Source: Podospora bellae-mahoneyi (lineage: Eukaryota; Ascomycota; Sordariomycetes; Sordariales; Podosporaceae). Taken from it: a DNA stretch of 64,000 bases. The notes beneath the pieces are model-generated. The model was not told the origin of the DNA. It saw only the letters and a list, made by a program, of their open reading frames with translations, and did not search any database. Position numbers and translations under genes: made by a program. How positions within the stretch are numbered: the stretch's first letter is position 1; every line of letters starts with the position of its first letter. The stretch is taken from the NCBI RefSeq assembly GCF_035222275.1, contig NC_085883.1, positions 3,100,001 through 3,164,000 on the forward strand, read 5' to 3'. Shown piece by piece: positions 10,641 through 20,400 of this stretch.

Positions 10641-12050
10641 TTACTTTCTCTTCTCTAACCACTCTAGAGTTTGGCCTCGCGAGAGGGCTTGCGGTAACTC
10701 CATCAAAAGCTTCCTCATGGACACTGTTCCCAACATAGTGAACTTCAGCGTCTGTCCTACGTCTTCCAGCTTCCGGGCGAATGTTTGTAGCTCATAATCA
10801 CAAACAACTGTAAGGTTTACCCCAACCATCGATGAAGCGAGCCACAGCAATAACATCTTGACTTCCGGGTCGCCACCAAAAGCTCCACAGCCCCATGGAC
10901 CGGTTTTGATCTCGGATATGGTACCGTCCAAGCTTGAAGAAAACGCCGTATAAGCTTTTGCTATTTCCCGTTCCATATTCCCCGGGTCCACATCGGCAAG
11001 TCTCCCATCATTCACCAGATCCAGTTCTAGAGCATCCATAAAAAGCATCGTCCGGAACTTCCAAACTGCATCACCACCCTGTTGAGGATCCAACATACTT
11101 CCAACAATGATATCTCGTCCCTTGCCAACAACATTGACCATAGCCTGTGCCCCACGCACCTTTAGCACCTGTTCATCTCCAAGTGGCGGGGTAAACAAGA
11201 CAATAGGACACGCCTCAGGCGATATCCCAACATGAACCTCCTCCTGAGTAGCAGACTGCCCAAACCCAACGACCCTGTTTGCCGAGATCACCACAGCTTG
11301 TCCATCGCCATCACCCACTCCTAGGCTACCCGGCAAAGTGTCATATGTCTTCACCACTACGACCTTCAGTTCACTAAGTGGTTGATCTTGCGCAGATATC
11401 TCGTCGTAGTTCTCTGGCAGTGAATGCAATGAATATTCCATAACCCAACCGTCCATTTTCTTCTCGTCACAAAGAACATTCCCAAAGTACAGCATCAAGG
11501 CTCGGAGATACCCCCTCACGGCAACAGGATGCCTCTGCTGAGAAGAATACCACATCCCAAAGTCGTGCGTCCCGTCGTCGTCCCGAAATTGCGGTAAACT
11601 CAGTGTGCGGAGGAATTGGTGCACAACCAAGCAAGCTATTTGCCTGCGGGAGAAGGGCAAGCTGTAATTCTCCCTGCTGAGCATAGGGATTCGGCCGTTC
11701 TGAAACAGACCTGGCATTTGTAGCGCTATATCCACAATACGAGGCCATACTTTCGCGAAGAAAACCTCGGCAGTGTCGAACGACGTGGCGATTGCATCTA
11801 TTAGAAGCTCATAATCCCCCGCTGGCTGTGATGTCGCGCGCAGAATGACAGATATTGTATCCAGAATGTCGACTAATCCAGTAGTAGAGTTGACAGGCCG
11901 GCAGAGGATTGCCTCGAGGACAGGCCAGAATGGGACTTGTCCATTCTCGTCCTCGGCTTGGTCACCTGTTGGGTGGAGGCTGAAGCGGTCGGTGCATTTG
12001 TATTCGGGGGAGAAAGGGAGGAGGTAGAATTTGGGGTGTGGTGGTGACAT
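10641..12050 (-). CDS. Poly(ADP-ribose) glycohydrolase-like protein
   Basis: About 469 residues, single exon. PARG cleaves ribose-ribose bonds of poly(ADP-ribose) and reverses PARP signalling after DNA damage. The family signature region is visible near residue 270: ANR, a short loop, then QEE followed by ISPEA. A second conserved block, GPWGCGAFGGDPE, lies near residue 384. The glycine loop reads VVGFGQSAT, where animal enzymes have a longer GGG-containing loop, so the signature is shortened by about three residues and lacks GGG. The two catalytic Glu of QEE are present. The ATG at 12050 (start MSPPHPKFYLLP) is preferred. An open frame continues to 12503 but starts with TTG; an ATG at 12332 is an alternative. 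It shares a roughly 0.6-kb divergent promoter with the REI1-like gene. Confidence 0.82.
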   Translation of the reverse strand: MSPPHPKFYLLPFSPEYKCTDRFSLHPTGDQAEDENGQVPFWPVLEAILCRPVNSTTGLVDILDTISVILRATSQPAGDYELLIDAIATSFDTAEVFFAKVWPRIVDIALQMPGLFQNGRIPMLSRENYSLPFSRRQIACLVVHQFLRTLSLPQFRDDDGTHDFGMWYSSQQRHPVAVRGYLRALMLYFGNVLCDEKKMDGWVMEYSLHSLPENYDEISAQDQPLSELKVVVVKTYDTLPGSLGVGDGDGQAVVISANRVVGFGQSATQEEVHVGISPEACPIVLFTPPLGDEQVLKVRGAQAMVNVVGKGRDIIVGSMLDPQQGGDAVWKFRTMLFMDALELDLVNDGRLADVDPGNMEREIAKAYTAFSSSLDGTISEIKTGPWGCGAFGGDPEVKMLLLWLASSMVGVNLTVVCDYELQTFARKLEDVGQTLKFTMLGTVSMRKLLMELPQALSRGQTLEWLEKRK

Positions 12051-12667
12051 TTCGGGGCTTCTAAACTGACGGCGATCTGCCAGTGTTTGGGTAGACAATC
12101 TAGACCCAGGCTCAGAGGGAAGGAAACTTGTCGACACCCGCGCGAGGGAGCCGCTGACTGCACAGCCACGACCCTTAACCCGAGTGTGAGTCACAGAACG
12201 CACAGAACAGTCCAGGAATTCAATGGCATTTTTACGGAGAAATGATAGCTCAAGAAGGAGTTTCCTCATTGGAAGCCAAATATACAATGGTCTAAGATGA
12301 TGCTGGAGAGTTCGAGCTACGTCTCTGGTCATAGAGTAGGCAAGGGTTAGGGTTGTATATTGAGTTGATATCTGCTTGTGCCCAATGCAATTTCCCACAA
12401 TAACTGTACACTCAATTTCTTTGCAAAAGGTATCACTGGCTAATTCAACTGCTACTATCAGTTTCAGCACTGGTGAGTTCCCTTGCGATGATTTCCTCCT
12501 CAACTGGTGTGAACTGGTGATGCTTCGAATTCATGATGAATCATTTCCATTGTGCAGCCCTTTCATTGGTCAGAAGCACAACTCGGTGGCGATGCAGTAT
12601 GCCGCTTCACCACATTTGGTTAGCGCCATCCCGGTGTAAGCCGCTTGGACAACCGATTCACACGATC
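12051..12667. other. Divergent intergenic promoter region
   Basis: This separates the PARG-like gene (-) from the REI1-like gene (+). Open frames extend into it from both sides (PARG frame to 12503, REI1 frame from an ATG at 12533), so either coding start could lie further out. No specific promoter motif is claimed. Confidence 0.4.
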
Positions 12668-13828
12668 ATGGTCCATCTCTCAAGCAAGTCTAGGGATATA
12701 AAACAAGTAGAGCATCACTTCAGGCAGAAACTTGGACTATCATCTTCACAAGGCATCAACACTTTGCCATCACCGGCAGCTGCACCCAGCGGACCACACC
12801 ACCCTAATCACTCCAGCACCAACACCTCCCTGATACTCATGCCAGACACTGCAACTGCCACAACCACCACAGCGACTACCACCAACATGGCTCTATCAAG
12901 CTCACCGAACAGTCGGTCATCAACCCCTGAGAGTAATCTCTCCCATTCCACCATACCACCATTCATCCCGGGCCAATGTCTCTTTTGTCTCCATCTATCA
13001 TCATCCTTCCTCGACGGCATAGAGCACATGCAAAAGTCCCACGGGCTATTCATCCCACATCGACAACTATTTTCTACCGAAAACCTCGAGGCTCTCTTTG
13101 AACACCTCCATCTCATCATCTTCGAATACCACGAATGCATCAAATGCGGGACAACAAGATCCTCAGTGCAAGCGATGCAGCAGCACATGACCGGCAAGCC
13201 AGGGCACTGCACATTTGACATCTCGGACCCAGAATCCGAGTTTGCCGAACTCTATCGCGGGTTATTGGAGGAACAAGAAACAGACGGCCAGAAAGGTGAC
13301 CAAGAGAGCACTTCCAACCCTTGGAATCAGGCTCGGGCAGTTCAAGTTGATGAAGATTCACTTCGGTTACCCTCGGGGAGGATAATATCAAAGAAATCAT
13401 CCGTGATGCCACCATCACCTTCAGCGACGAATGCTTCTCGGTTGCGACACAACCGGACTCGGGTATCAGCTGCTGCCGCGGAGATAAAATACGCCATGGG
13501 AGAAGAGTCTAGCGACAACGAGGAGGAGCCGGTCCAGCCAAGCAACTCGGAGACAACACCAGGCGTGCAAGTGGTTTTATCAAAGAGGGAAAAGAAGCGG
13601 GCAAGGGACACAGAGGCATATCAATTGACGCGGATGAGCGCGAATGATCGGACAAGCTTGATGCACCTGCCGGTGTCTCAGCAACGGGCCTTACTGGCAA
13701 CCCAGCAGAGACACCAGGAAAAGATGCAGACTGAGGAAAGAAGACAGCGGGCAAAGATTGATCGAAAGGGCAACAAGAATTTGTATGCGTACTGGAATAC
13801 CGAGACGCCGGTTTATCTGTGTGGATAG
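12668..13828 (+). CDS. REI1/ZNF622-like C2H2 zinc-finger protein
   Basis: About 386 residues from the ATG at 12668; an in-frame ATG at 12533 would add 45. REI1-family proteins act in cytoplasmic maturation of pre-60S ribosomal subunits. The core domain is recognisable: CLFC, then HMQKSHGLFIP, a helical stretch (ENLEALFEHLHLIIF), CIKC and a HM..KPGHC ending, which is the zf-C2H2_2 arrangement. The C-terminal part is highly charged and ends near an NKN segment, weakly like the NKQKHFRDP end of true REI1. The N-terminal U1-type zinc finger of REI1 is absent and is replaced by Ser/Thr/Pro-rich sequence, so this is probably a divergent paralogue rather than REI1 itself. Its stop lies 119 bp from the convergent methyltransferase frame. 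Confidence 0.68.
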   Translation: MVHLSSKSRDIKQVEHHFRQKLGLSSSQGINTLPSPAAAPSGPHHPNHSSTNTSLILMPDTATATTTTATTTNMALSSSPNSRSSTPESNLSHSTIPPFIPGQCLFCLHLSSSFLDGIEHMQKSHGLFIPHRQLFSTENLEALFEHLHLIIFEYHECIKCGTTRSSVQAMQQHMTGKPGHCTFDISDPESEFAELYRGLLEEQETDGQKGDQESTSNPWNQARAVQVDEDSLRLPSGRIISKKSSVMPPSPSATNASRLRHNRTRVSAAAAEIKYAMGEESSDNEEEPVQPSNSETTPGVQVVLSKREKKRARDTEAYQLTRMSANDRTSLMHLPVSQQRALLATQQRHQEKMQTEERRQRAKIDRKGNKNLYAYWNTETPVYLCG

Positions 13829-13947
13829 GGGCTTGGGTATATCATGCAGCACCACGTAGCAGATAGTAATTCGCCCTCCGGTGTCCGAAGCCATATGCAA
13901 CCAAGTTCGTTCCCCGGCCGCATAAACTCCCCCGGCTTGTCCATACC

Positions 13948-14667
13948 TCAAAACACCCCCGGAACAAACCTCGCCGTCCTCGAATGCCACCCCTCCCACT
14001 CCCCCCCAAACTTTGTTCTCAACATCTCCTCCTCCTGCCTAACCCTAGTCCAAACCGCCCCGAGCACAACCGACACCCCCACCGACGCCAACGACCACCC
14101 CAAATCCCTCAACCACTTGTATCACCTCTCCGATGCCCAGCAGCTCACCACCCCGTCCACCCTCGCCATGAGCGCGAAATTGCAAAAAATCAAAACCACC
14201 ACGCCGGTGTAACTGGGGTGCTGAACATATCTGTACAGCCCTGTTGTTTTGAGCCTATCCGGCTCTGCAAGCGCAAAGGTGAAGTTTTTGCCTAGGGAGG
14301 CGTATGATGCTAAGCGGAGGGGGACTCCAGCGCAGAGGATGAGCGCTAACGGGATGGCGGTTGAGGGGGACCAAGTTACCAGGTCTGGGTTAAGGTGACG
14401 GCATTGGTTTGGTGGGAGGGCAGGGTAGAGGTAGGCGAGGCGGGCGGAGAGGAGGGTTAGGAGGCCGAGGGGGGAGAGCATGATTTTGGTGGCGTGTTTG
14501 TCTGTTATGTGGCAGGTTGTGAGGGAGTCGGATTTGGAGCGGGTTGGGGGATTGGGGTTGGGGTTGGGTTGTCGGCAGGCGAAGTATGTGCCTATTGTTG
14601 AGGCTAGGAAGGAAAAGGCGAGGGTTGCTTGAGGGAGAGAGGGGAGCGGGGGGAGTGGGGGGAGCAT
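13948..14667 (-). pseudogene. Isoprenylcysteine methyltransferase (ICMT/Ste14) family gene interrupted by in-frame TGA
   Basis: The frame from the ATG at 14667 encodes 181 residues to a TGA at 14124-14122. It then continues in the same frame for 57 more codons to a TGA at 13950-13948. The first part has hydrophobic segments and the ICMT block LRLASYASLGKNFTF followed by GLYRYVQHPSYTG. The part after the stop holds a last hydrophobic helix, an EEEM motif, FGGEW and an ending RFVPGVF, which are the C-terminal ICMT landmarks. So one stop codon separates the two halves of a recognisable domain. ICMT enzymes methylate C-terminal prenylcysteine at the ER; soluble-substrate relatives also exist. The break could be a real mutation (CGA or TGG to TGA), a sequencing error, readthrough, or an unusual intron. 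An 81-bp GTGATA...ACTAG removal would keep frame but would delete the last helix and lacks a branch site. Confidence 0.75.
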
Positions 14668-16421
14668 GGTTGGTGATTTTATGATTGCGTTATGAGGTTT
14701 CGGGTGCTTTGGTTTTGCGGGGTTCAATGATTCATGACTATGAGATGGAAGATGGAGGACGGTGGTTAGTGAGAAGAGCTGGCAAGTGAGGTGAAAACCA
14801 TTGCGAATCCTGCCGGATCGTCCGGTCGTGTGGAAGAGATCAGCTGCAGGCTGTGCGGGAGATGCCGACGTCATGTCACAGAGGGAGGCACAGCTTAGGC
14901 CACTTTGATGGCCTTGGTTAAACAGCAGCTTGGCAACCAAAGTCGCTCAAGAATTAGACATTATACCGAGAAATCAGCATTAAATAACTAGGAGCCGGAT
15001 CAACAGCTGAGAGTCTAAGCGGAAAATAAGTCCCGTGATGTGTATGTTGCTTTGTTCGCAAATCTCAATGCCTGCGGTTGCGGTTGAAGGGTCGTTGAAT
15101 TAAGGTTCTATGTTTGGGGCCGAGCGTGCCAAGCCGCTAGGGAAACGTCCTTTAGCGGTTTACTGGTTCCTTGGACAACCGCTGCATGTAGTATAATACT
15201 CCTGAAAATTAGCCCCTGAAATACCCCTGGAAAGACCATGAAAAAATAACCTTCTCATATGTGTGATTACAAACAATCGGTAGCCAGTAGCCCAAAGTTC
15301 AGACGTTCAAGGAAGGGTCCAAATCGCCATCAAAGCTTCCATGTCACCCATCTATCCCTGAAGTGCCGGATCATGTTTGATGATAGTACCCGAATTATTG
15401 CTTTCCGCCCAAGAAAGTGCAGGTCCTTCCAAGATGAATCTGTTCATAGGGGCCTGTTTCCAAAAGGGGTCTGTGTTCAAAGTGCGCCTGTTCCAAAAAT
15501 GTGGTGTTTTCAAAACGAGGCTCTTTCCTTCATTTTTTCCTCATTCCAAGGAATAGAAGACCCATCACAAAGAAAAAAAGAAAAAAAAGAAAAAAACGCA
15601 TTCAAACTCGTCAATTAAGCCAAGAAACTCACGTGGAGACTCTCTCGTTTGAAGCCAGTCCTGAAGTGGTCAGTATTAGCTCATAGAAAACAAAACACAG
15701 AGGGCCGGTAGCGGCCATCTCTTACACGAACACGACACTTCCTATGCGCATGTCAGTAATCTTAGCTTTTAACCCTTAATGATTGCAGGGCGGTCATGGA
15801 AATAGGATCATCGTCAAACCTTGTAAGGGATCAGTCAGCAACATGTTCTTTATCCAAGTATAAAGCCATCCGTACCTGTGTCAAGGAGTTTGTTTTTCAT
15901 TGCCACCGCATTCAATCTGATCCTGGCAATCCCTGGCTCCCCTTTACCCATCTGACTTTCTTGGGCTCAGTGCAGGAGTACACTCTCTTCATCGGTTGTG
16001 ACTCAAGTGCCCTTCCAAGGGGGCATCCATCACTTCCATCTTCAGCCATCTCCCGTAAAGTAACTGACATTGTTGACGTATGCAGGTAGCGGTCTCATTC
16101 ATTTCCCAAATCTGCCCAGGGATAGTCGAAGACGCAAAGTGAAAGTAGGAAGCAGCGGAAGAATGACGCAAGGGAGATATGAGAAGCAGTACAAGTACGG
16201 ATGCCGTATGGGACAATGTAATGCTCTGTCAACAATACCGTTGGCGCCCTCGCCTTACCAATATCCCCGTAAACGTCTGGACAAGACTTACCATTCTCAA
16301 GAATGGAACCCCTGTCACAGTGAAATACATTCTCGGAGCGAGCGTGGAATCGTGAGCCCTCGTCTTTAAGTGTGGATGTGCTGCTTGGTGCTTTTGGTTG
16401 TTTGAACGACACTGGTCGAGG
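14668..16421. other. Intergenic region with degenerate repeats
   Basis: No supported gene. It contains the loose 17-18-bp repeats near 15447-15531 and an A-rich stretch (15568-15596). On the minus strand, splice-like segments occur at about 16215-16330, including a GTAAGT donor after the peptide YFTVTGVPFLRM; these may belong with the relic at 16.4-16.7 kb, but no continuous model could be built. Confidence 0.35.
15447..15531. repeat. Degenerate 17-18 bp tandem repeat
   Basis: About five loosely related units of the form GCCTGTTTCCAAAAG / GTCTGTGTTCAAAGT / GCCTGTTCCAAAAAT / GTGTTTTCAAAACG / GCTCTTTCC. The units share a CTGTTTTCAAAA-like core but differ by several substitutions each. No coding meaning is apparent. 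Confidence 0.4.
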
Positions 16422-16698
16422 CTAAGAGATAGCCGACACTGAGAATTCGACTGACAAGGTTGAAGGGACGAGCTTTGGCATGTTGTAGTCATGCAGGGTG
16501 TAATCAGGTTAGGAGGCGACCATTGACACAAATGGCCCTCTTGGGCTTGTCGAGCAGGTACCCATCAATGGTAGCACCAGTGTACAACATGGAGTAGAGC
16601 TTGATGGCGTTGGTGGCGAGAATGACACTGAAGAATGCCTGTGTTGATCCAACTCCCCTTGGAATAACTGCCCGTCTCTGATCTCTTGCTGCATGCAT
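16422..16698 (-). pseudogene. Frameshifted coding relic, unknown family
   Basis: One minus-strand frame has strongly C-ending codons and a protein-like sequence (SVILATNAIKLYSMLY, then DGYLLDKPKRAICVNGRLLT) ending in TGA at 16506-16504. Shifting by one base at that point restores a second well-biased frame (DYTLHDYNMPKLVP and onward) to a TAG at 16424-16422. This suggests one coding sequence with a single-base frameshift. A TTCAG acceptor-like site precedes the segment SVILAT, so it may be an internal exon of an inactivated gene. No family is recognised. Confidence 0.35.
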
Positions 16699-17475
16699 GT
16701 CTGGTGCAGCTGGAAATTGTTTGTGAATAGATAAGGTCTTGTACGAGTTGATACGGCGGTCTTGACACTAGGACCTGATGAAGGGAGGAAATTCATTGAG
16801 ATGTTTTGACACCAAAGGGCCGGACCCTTTTCACGGGCATCTCCTCTTGACACGCGCACCCATCATCTTGTACACGCATCCTTCAGTTAATACGCGCGCA
16901 TGCCCTCAGCCTGCACACGTTGGTAGGCGTCCTCGCCAATGGATCCCTCGGCTTGTACACATATCTCTCCACTTGCACACATCAAAGCAACCCCCTTTCA
17001 GCAAGTACTCACGATACCATCACCCCCTTGGCATCACCCACTTCATCTCAATTATCCAACCTCTTCACCATCACCAAAGACATGAAGGATGGCCCTGGGC
17101 ACTGGGAATTGACTGGAGGATATTTATGGGCCATGATCAGTGGGGCTCTGGGTGGTTAAATCAAGTCTCCGAGGGAGCATCTAGAACTGAAGAAATCAAG
17201 GTCGTCCAAGTCGATCTTTAAGACACTCAAAAACTGTACAAAAGCATATTTACTATGTTTACAATTCTGTCAACATACACCTCTCATGTTTCAAAAAGCC
17301 ATCCCTTAAAAAGCTTCTTCAACCCCTCCCCCCCCCTTCTCCAAAAACCACCCCAACATCCCTCAAACATATATTCAACGCTCTAGAAAGACACAAACAT
17401 GTTTCTAAACCGCCACCATGCATTTATTACCCTCCACCCTTCCTCTCCCCATGTTCCTTGAAAACTCCTCTCCTC
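16699..17475. other. Intergenic region with TTGTACACGCATC-like motifs
   Basis: No supported gene. Between about 16846 and 16990 there are several variants of a motif resembling TTG(T)ACACRC(A)TC. 17260-17470 is the C- and A-rich downstream flank of NPC1. A 9-bp C run lies near 17328-17336. Confidence 0.4.
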
Positions 17476-20400
17476 TCAAGCATCAGCATCCGAATCCGAC
17501 TCCTCCTCCGGCATCAAAGCCCTATACCTCCGACTAGTCAAATCAGCCTCCAACCCCCCCTCACTCTCCGGATCAACCCACCCCTCCCCCCCGCCCAAGC
17601 TCAACGCCACCGGCAAGAAAACCAGCGCATGGCTCGCCGCAAAAATAACCAGCGCAACCCAGACCCTAAAGTAATAAATCTCAAAAATCTTGCTCCTCGT
17701 AAAAGCCAGCACCGTCACCCCCAAAATCTTGGTCACCGTGATCCCGGAAAAGACACTCCCCCCCACATTCGCCAACGCCGTCCACGCCCGCGCATCCCGA
17801 CCACGGAACCTGTTCTTGGCACGCTCCATGTATCTTCGGGAGGGGAACATGAACGCCCTTGCGATGTGGGCGCAAAACTCAACGGCTATGCCGACGCAGA
17901 TGATGAGATTGACGAGGGAGACTGCATTGAGGGACACGCCCATTACAGCCATGGCGCCGATGATGTCGACGATGGCCATGATGACTGTCAGGGTTACCAC
18001 CGCGGCAGTGAGGACGGAGCCGAGGAGGATGCTGGAGACGATGAAAACGATGCCGACGGCGGAACCGAGCAGGGCAGTGGTGAGACCGACGATGCTGGCG
18101 TATTGGTCAAAGAAGATGTAAAAGAGACTATAGGGGAAGACATCAAGGCCCGTGCTCTCGCTGATGTCGGAGGCGATGCGGCGGGCAGAGGCCATGGCTT
18201 TGATGAAGTCTTCTTGGCTGCGGAGGGGGCGATGGCTGGTGCGGAAGTGACTGGCTGGGATGGTGTTGCGTGCCGAGTCAACCACCACGGCCGATCCGTA
18301 GGAAGCTTGTCCACCGAGAGGGCAGTCCTCGTCGGTGGGCGCGCTGAGAAATCTCTTGAGATAATAAGTAAACTCCTCGCCCTCGGGCATGCCAGAGAGG
18401 GTGATGTTCCAGGCAGGGTTGCGCTTGGCAAAGCAGGGCTTCCGGCGGTCGACACAGCAAGCTTCATTGTCAGGGTTCAACCACTGGAAGAAGTCGTCAA
18501 TCCAGCTGGCAGTGGGAGTAGAAACATAGGAGACCTCGGCGCGCTTCCGCTCTTGCTCAAGGATGTTGGTCAAGGACAGTTGCTCGCAAGTCGTGTAGCG
18601 AGCACAAATCTTCTGCTGCTCAGACCGCTTGGTGCCGTTGAACTCTCGAGTGACAAAGTAAACAGGAGGCCCAGCTTCCATGTAGGCATAGAGATCATTG
18701 AAGTATGGGATAAGATACGAGTCATCGGGGATTGCCACACGCTGGTCTAGCCCAAGCTCAACTTCGGGGAGCAGGGCAACACCAGCAGCGAATATGCCAA
18801 GAAAGATGGCAACGACAGCGGCCTTGGTCTTTTTACCCAACAGCCTGGGTGCATAGGTCTTCCTGATAAACTGCTGCAGGAAGCTTTCTGGCGGCGACTC
18901 GTAATACCTGGCTCCAGGACTCCCATTGTTGCCGCTCAGATGAATTCGAGCAGACTTGACTTGAATGCACGGGAAGCAATCGGCACGAGAATCTTCAGCC
19001 CGAATCTGGTTGAGCGTCAGAACCGAAATAAACATGGTGACTTGGAGGATGGCGTTGATGAAAACGGCGCCGGCAGCGTAAATGGCAAAGTTCCGAACGG
19101 CAGGCATGCCAACGAAGGCGCCCAAAGCGAAGCAGATAGTCTCGGTGATGGCAGAAAAGAGAATCGAGGGGCCCATCCGCCCAAGTGCCCGCGACACCCG
19201 CTGCTCGACCATGTCGTCTGGGTGGCTCAAGTTGACGCGCTCAAATTCGTGAACGATCAGAAAGATGTTGTCGACACCAACGGCGAGCACAATGAAGGGG
19301 ATGACATCAACAATAATCAGTGTGGCCTTGAGCCCTGCCCAGGAAAAGAGACCAATGGACGCAGTGATGGACATCAGGACGATGAGGATACCGACCACAC
19401 CGAGAGTGAACTTGGACTCCACCAATGCCAACGAGGGGTTATTGATAAACTCCCTAAAGGATAAGGTTGTCGAGCCGAGGGCAACGGATGCATAGAGAAA
19501 CATGGCAATGTAGCTGATGACAATGATCTTGGCGTCGGTGTTGGTAGACTTGTTGAGCTCCTGTTCCAGGCTGATCTCAGTAGAGAAAGAGAGGCGAAGG
19601 CCACGCTCCTTGGCCTCCTCTTGAAGCAACAACAGACGCTGTTTGAGTGCCTCTTCCCAGTCCATAGCGAGCTCGGCGTCAAAAGATCCTTCGGCATGAT
19701 TGTTGAGCACCCATGTGACCGTCATGGCAGTCGCCTCTGTCGGGTCCTCGGAGCCCTTTGGGTAACCGCCCAAAATCATGGAAGGCTCGAGAGGCTGGCC
19801 ATACTCGGGGCGGCATTCGACAGGCGACTGAGCACACTGCCGCAGAGTCTTTTTCCAGCCGTCTGGACTGACCTGACTTGGATCGTTCTGGAAGTATGCA
19901 GCCACAGACTGAACCACACAAGCGCTGCCAGTAGGCTTGAGGCACAGGTTCTGGAAAGAGCTGTCAAACTGCGGTCCCTTGAGCTTCCTGACGCTCTCCT
20001 CTACCTCCATCCACCAGAGCAGCGTCTCGTAACTGAGAACTGGGCCAGGTCCTTCGGGGTTGGTGTCGTTGACGAGGAAGACCTTCTCAGCCCGGTAAAA
20101 AGGACCAAACTGAGTGTCGAAGAAGGCCTTCTCCTGAGCTGCAGCAGAAGTTGGGCTCACCCACAGACGAGCTGGGTCTTGTTCAATATCGAACTTTAAC
20201 CAGCCCGCACTGAGAATCATGACGACAATAACACTGGTGAGGATGGTAATCGCCGGGAACCTAGCCGCGGCGTGTCCTAGTCTGCTGAAGGCGGCATCGC
20301 ACCAGGTATTGATGATGTATGTCTTTTGCGGGCGATCGAGCATGGCGGGGTTTTGTGTCAAATCTCCTTCATCCTCATCATCACTCGGCGCAGCATCTGT

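Noticed and set aside
12051-12503. 150-residue N-terminal extension of the PARG-like protein
   Set aside because: It begins with TTG, has no family similarity and contains Cys/Arg-rich sequence unlike the rest; an internal ATG at 12332 remains possible.
17458-18750. 430-codon plus-strand frame opposite NPC1
   Set aside because: It is a shadow of the NPC1 coding strand with repetitive Asp/Gly/His content; NPC1 explains the region.
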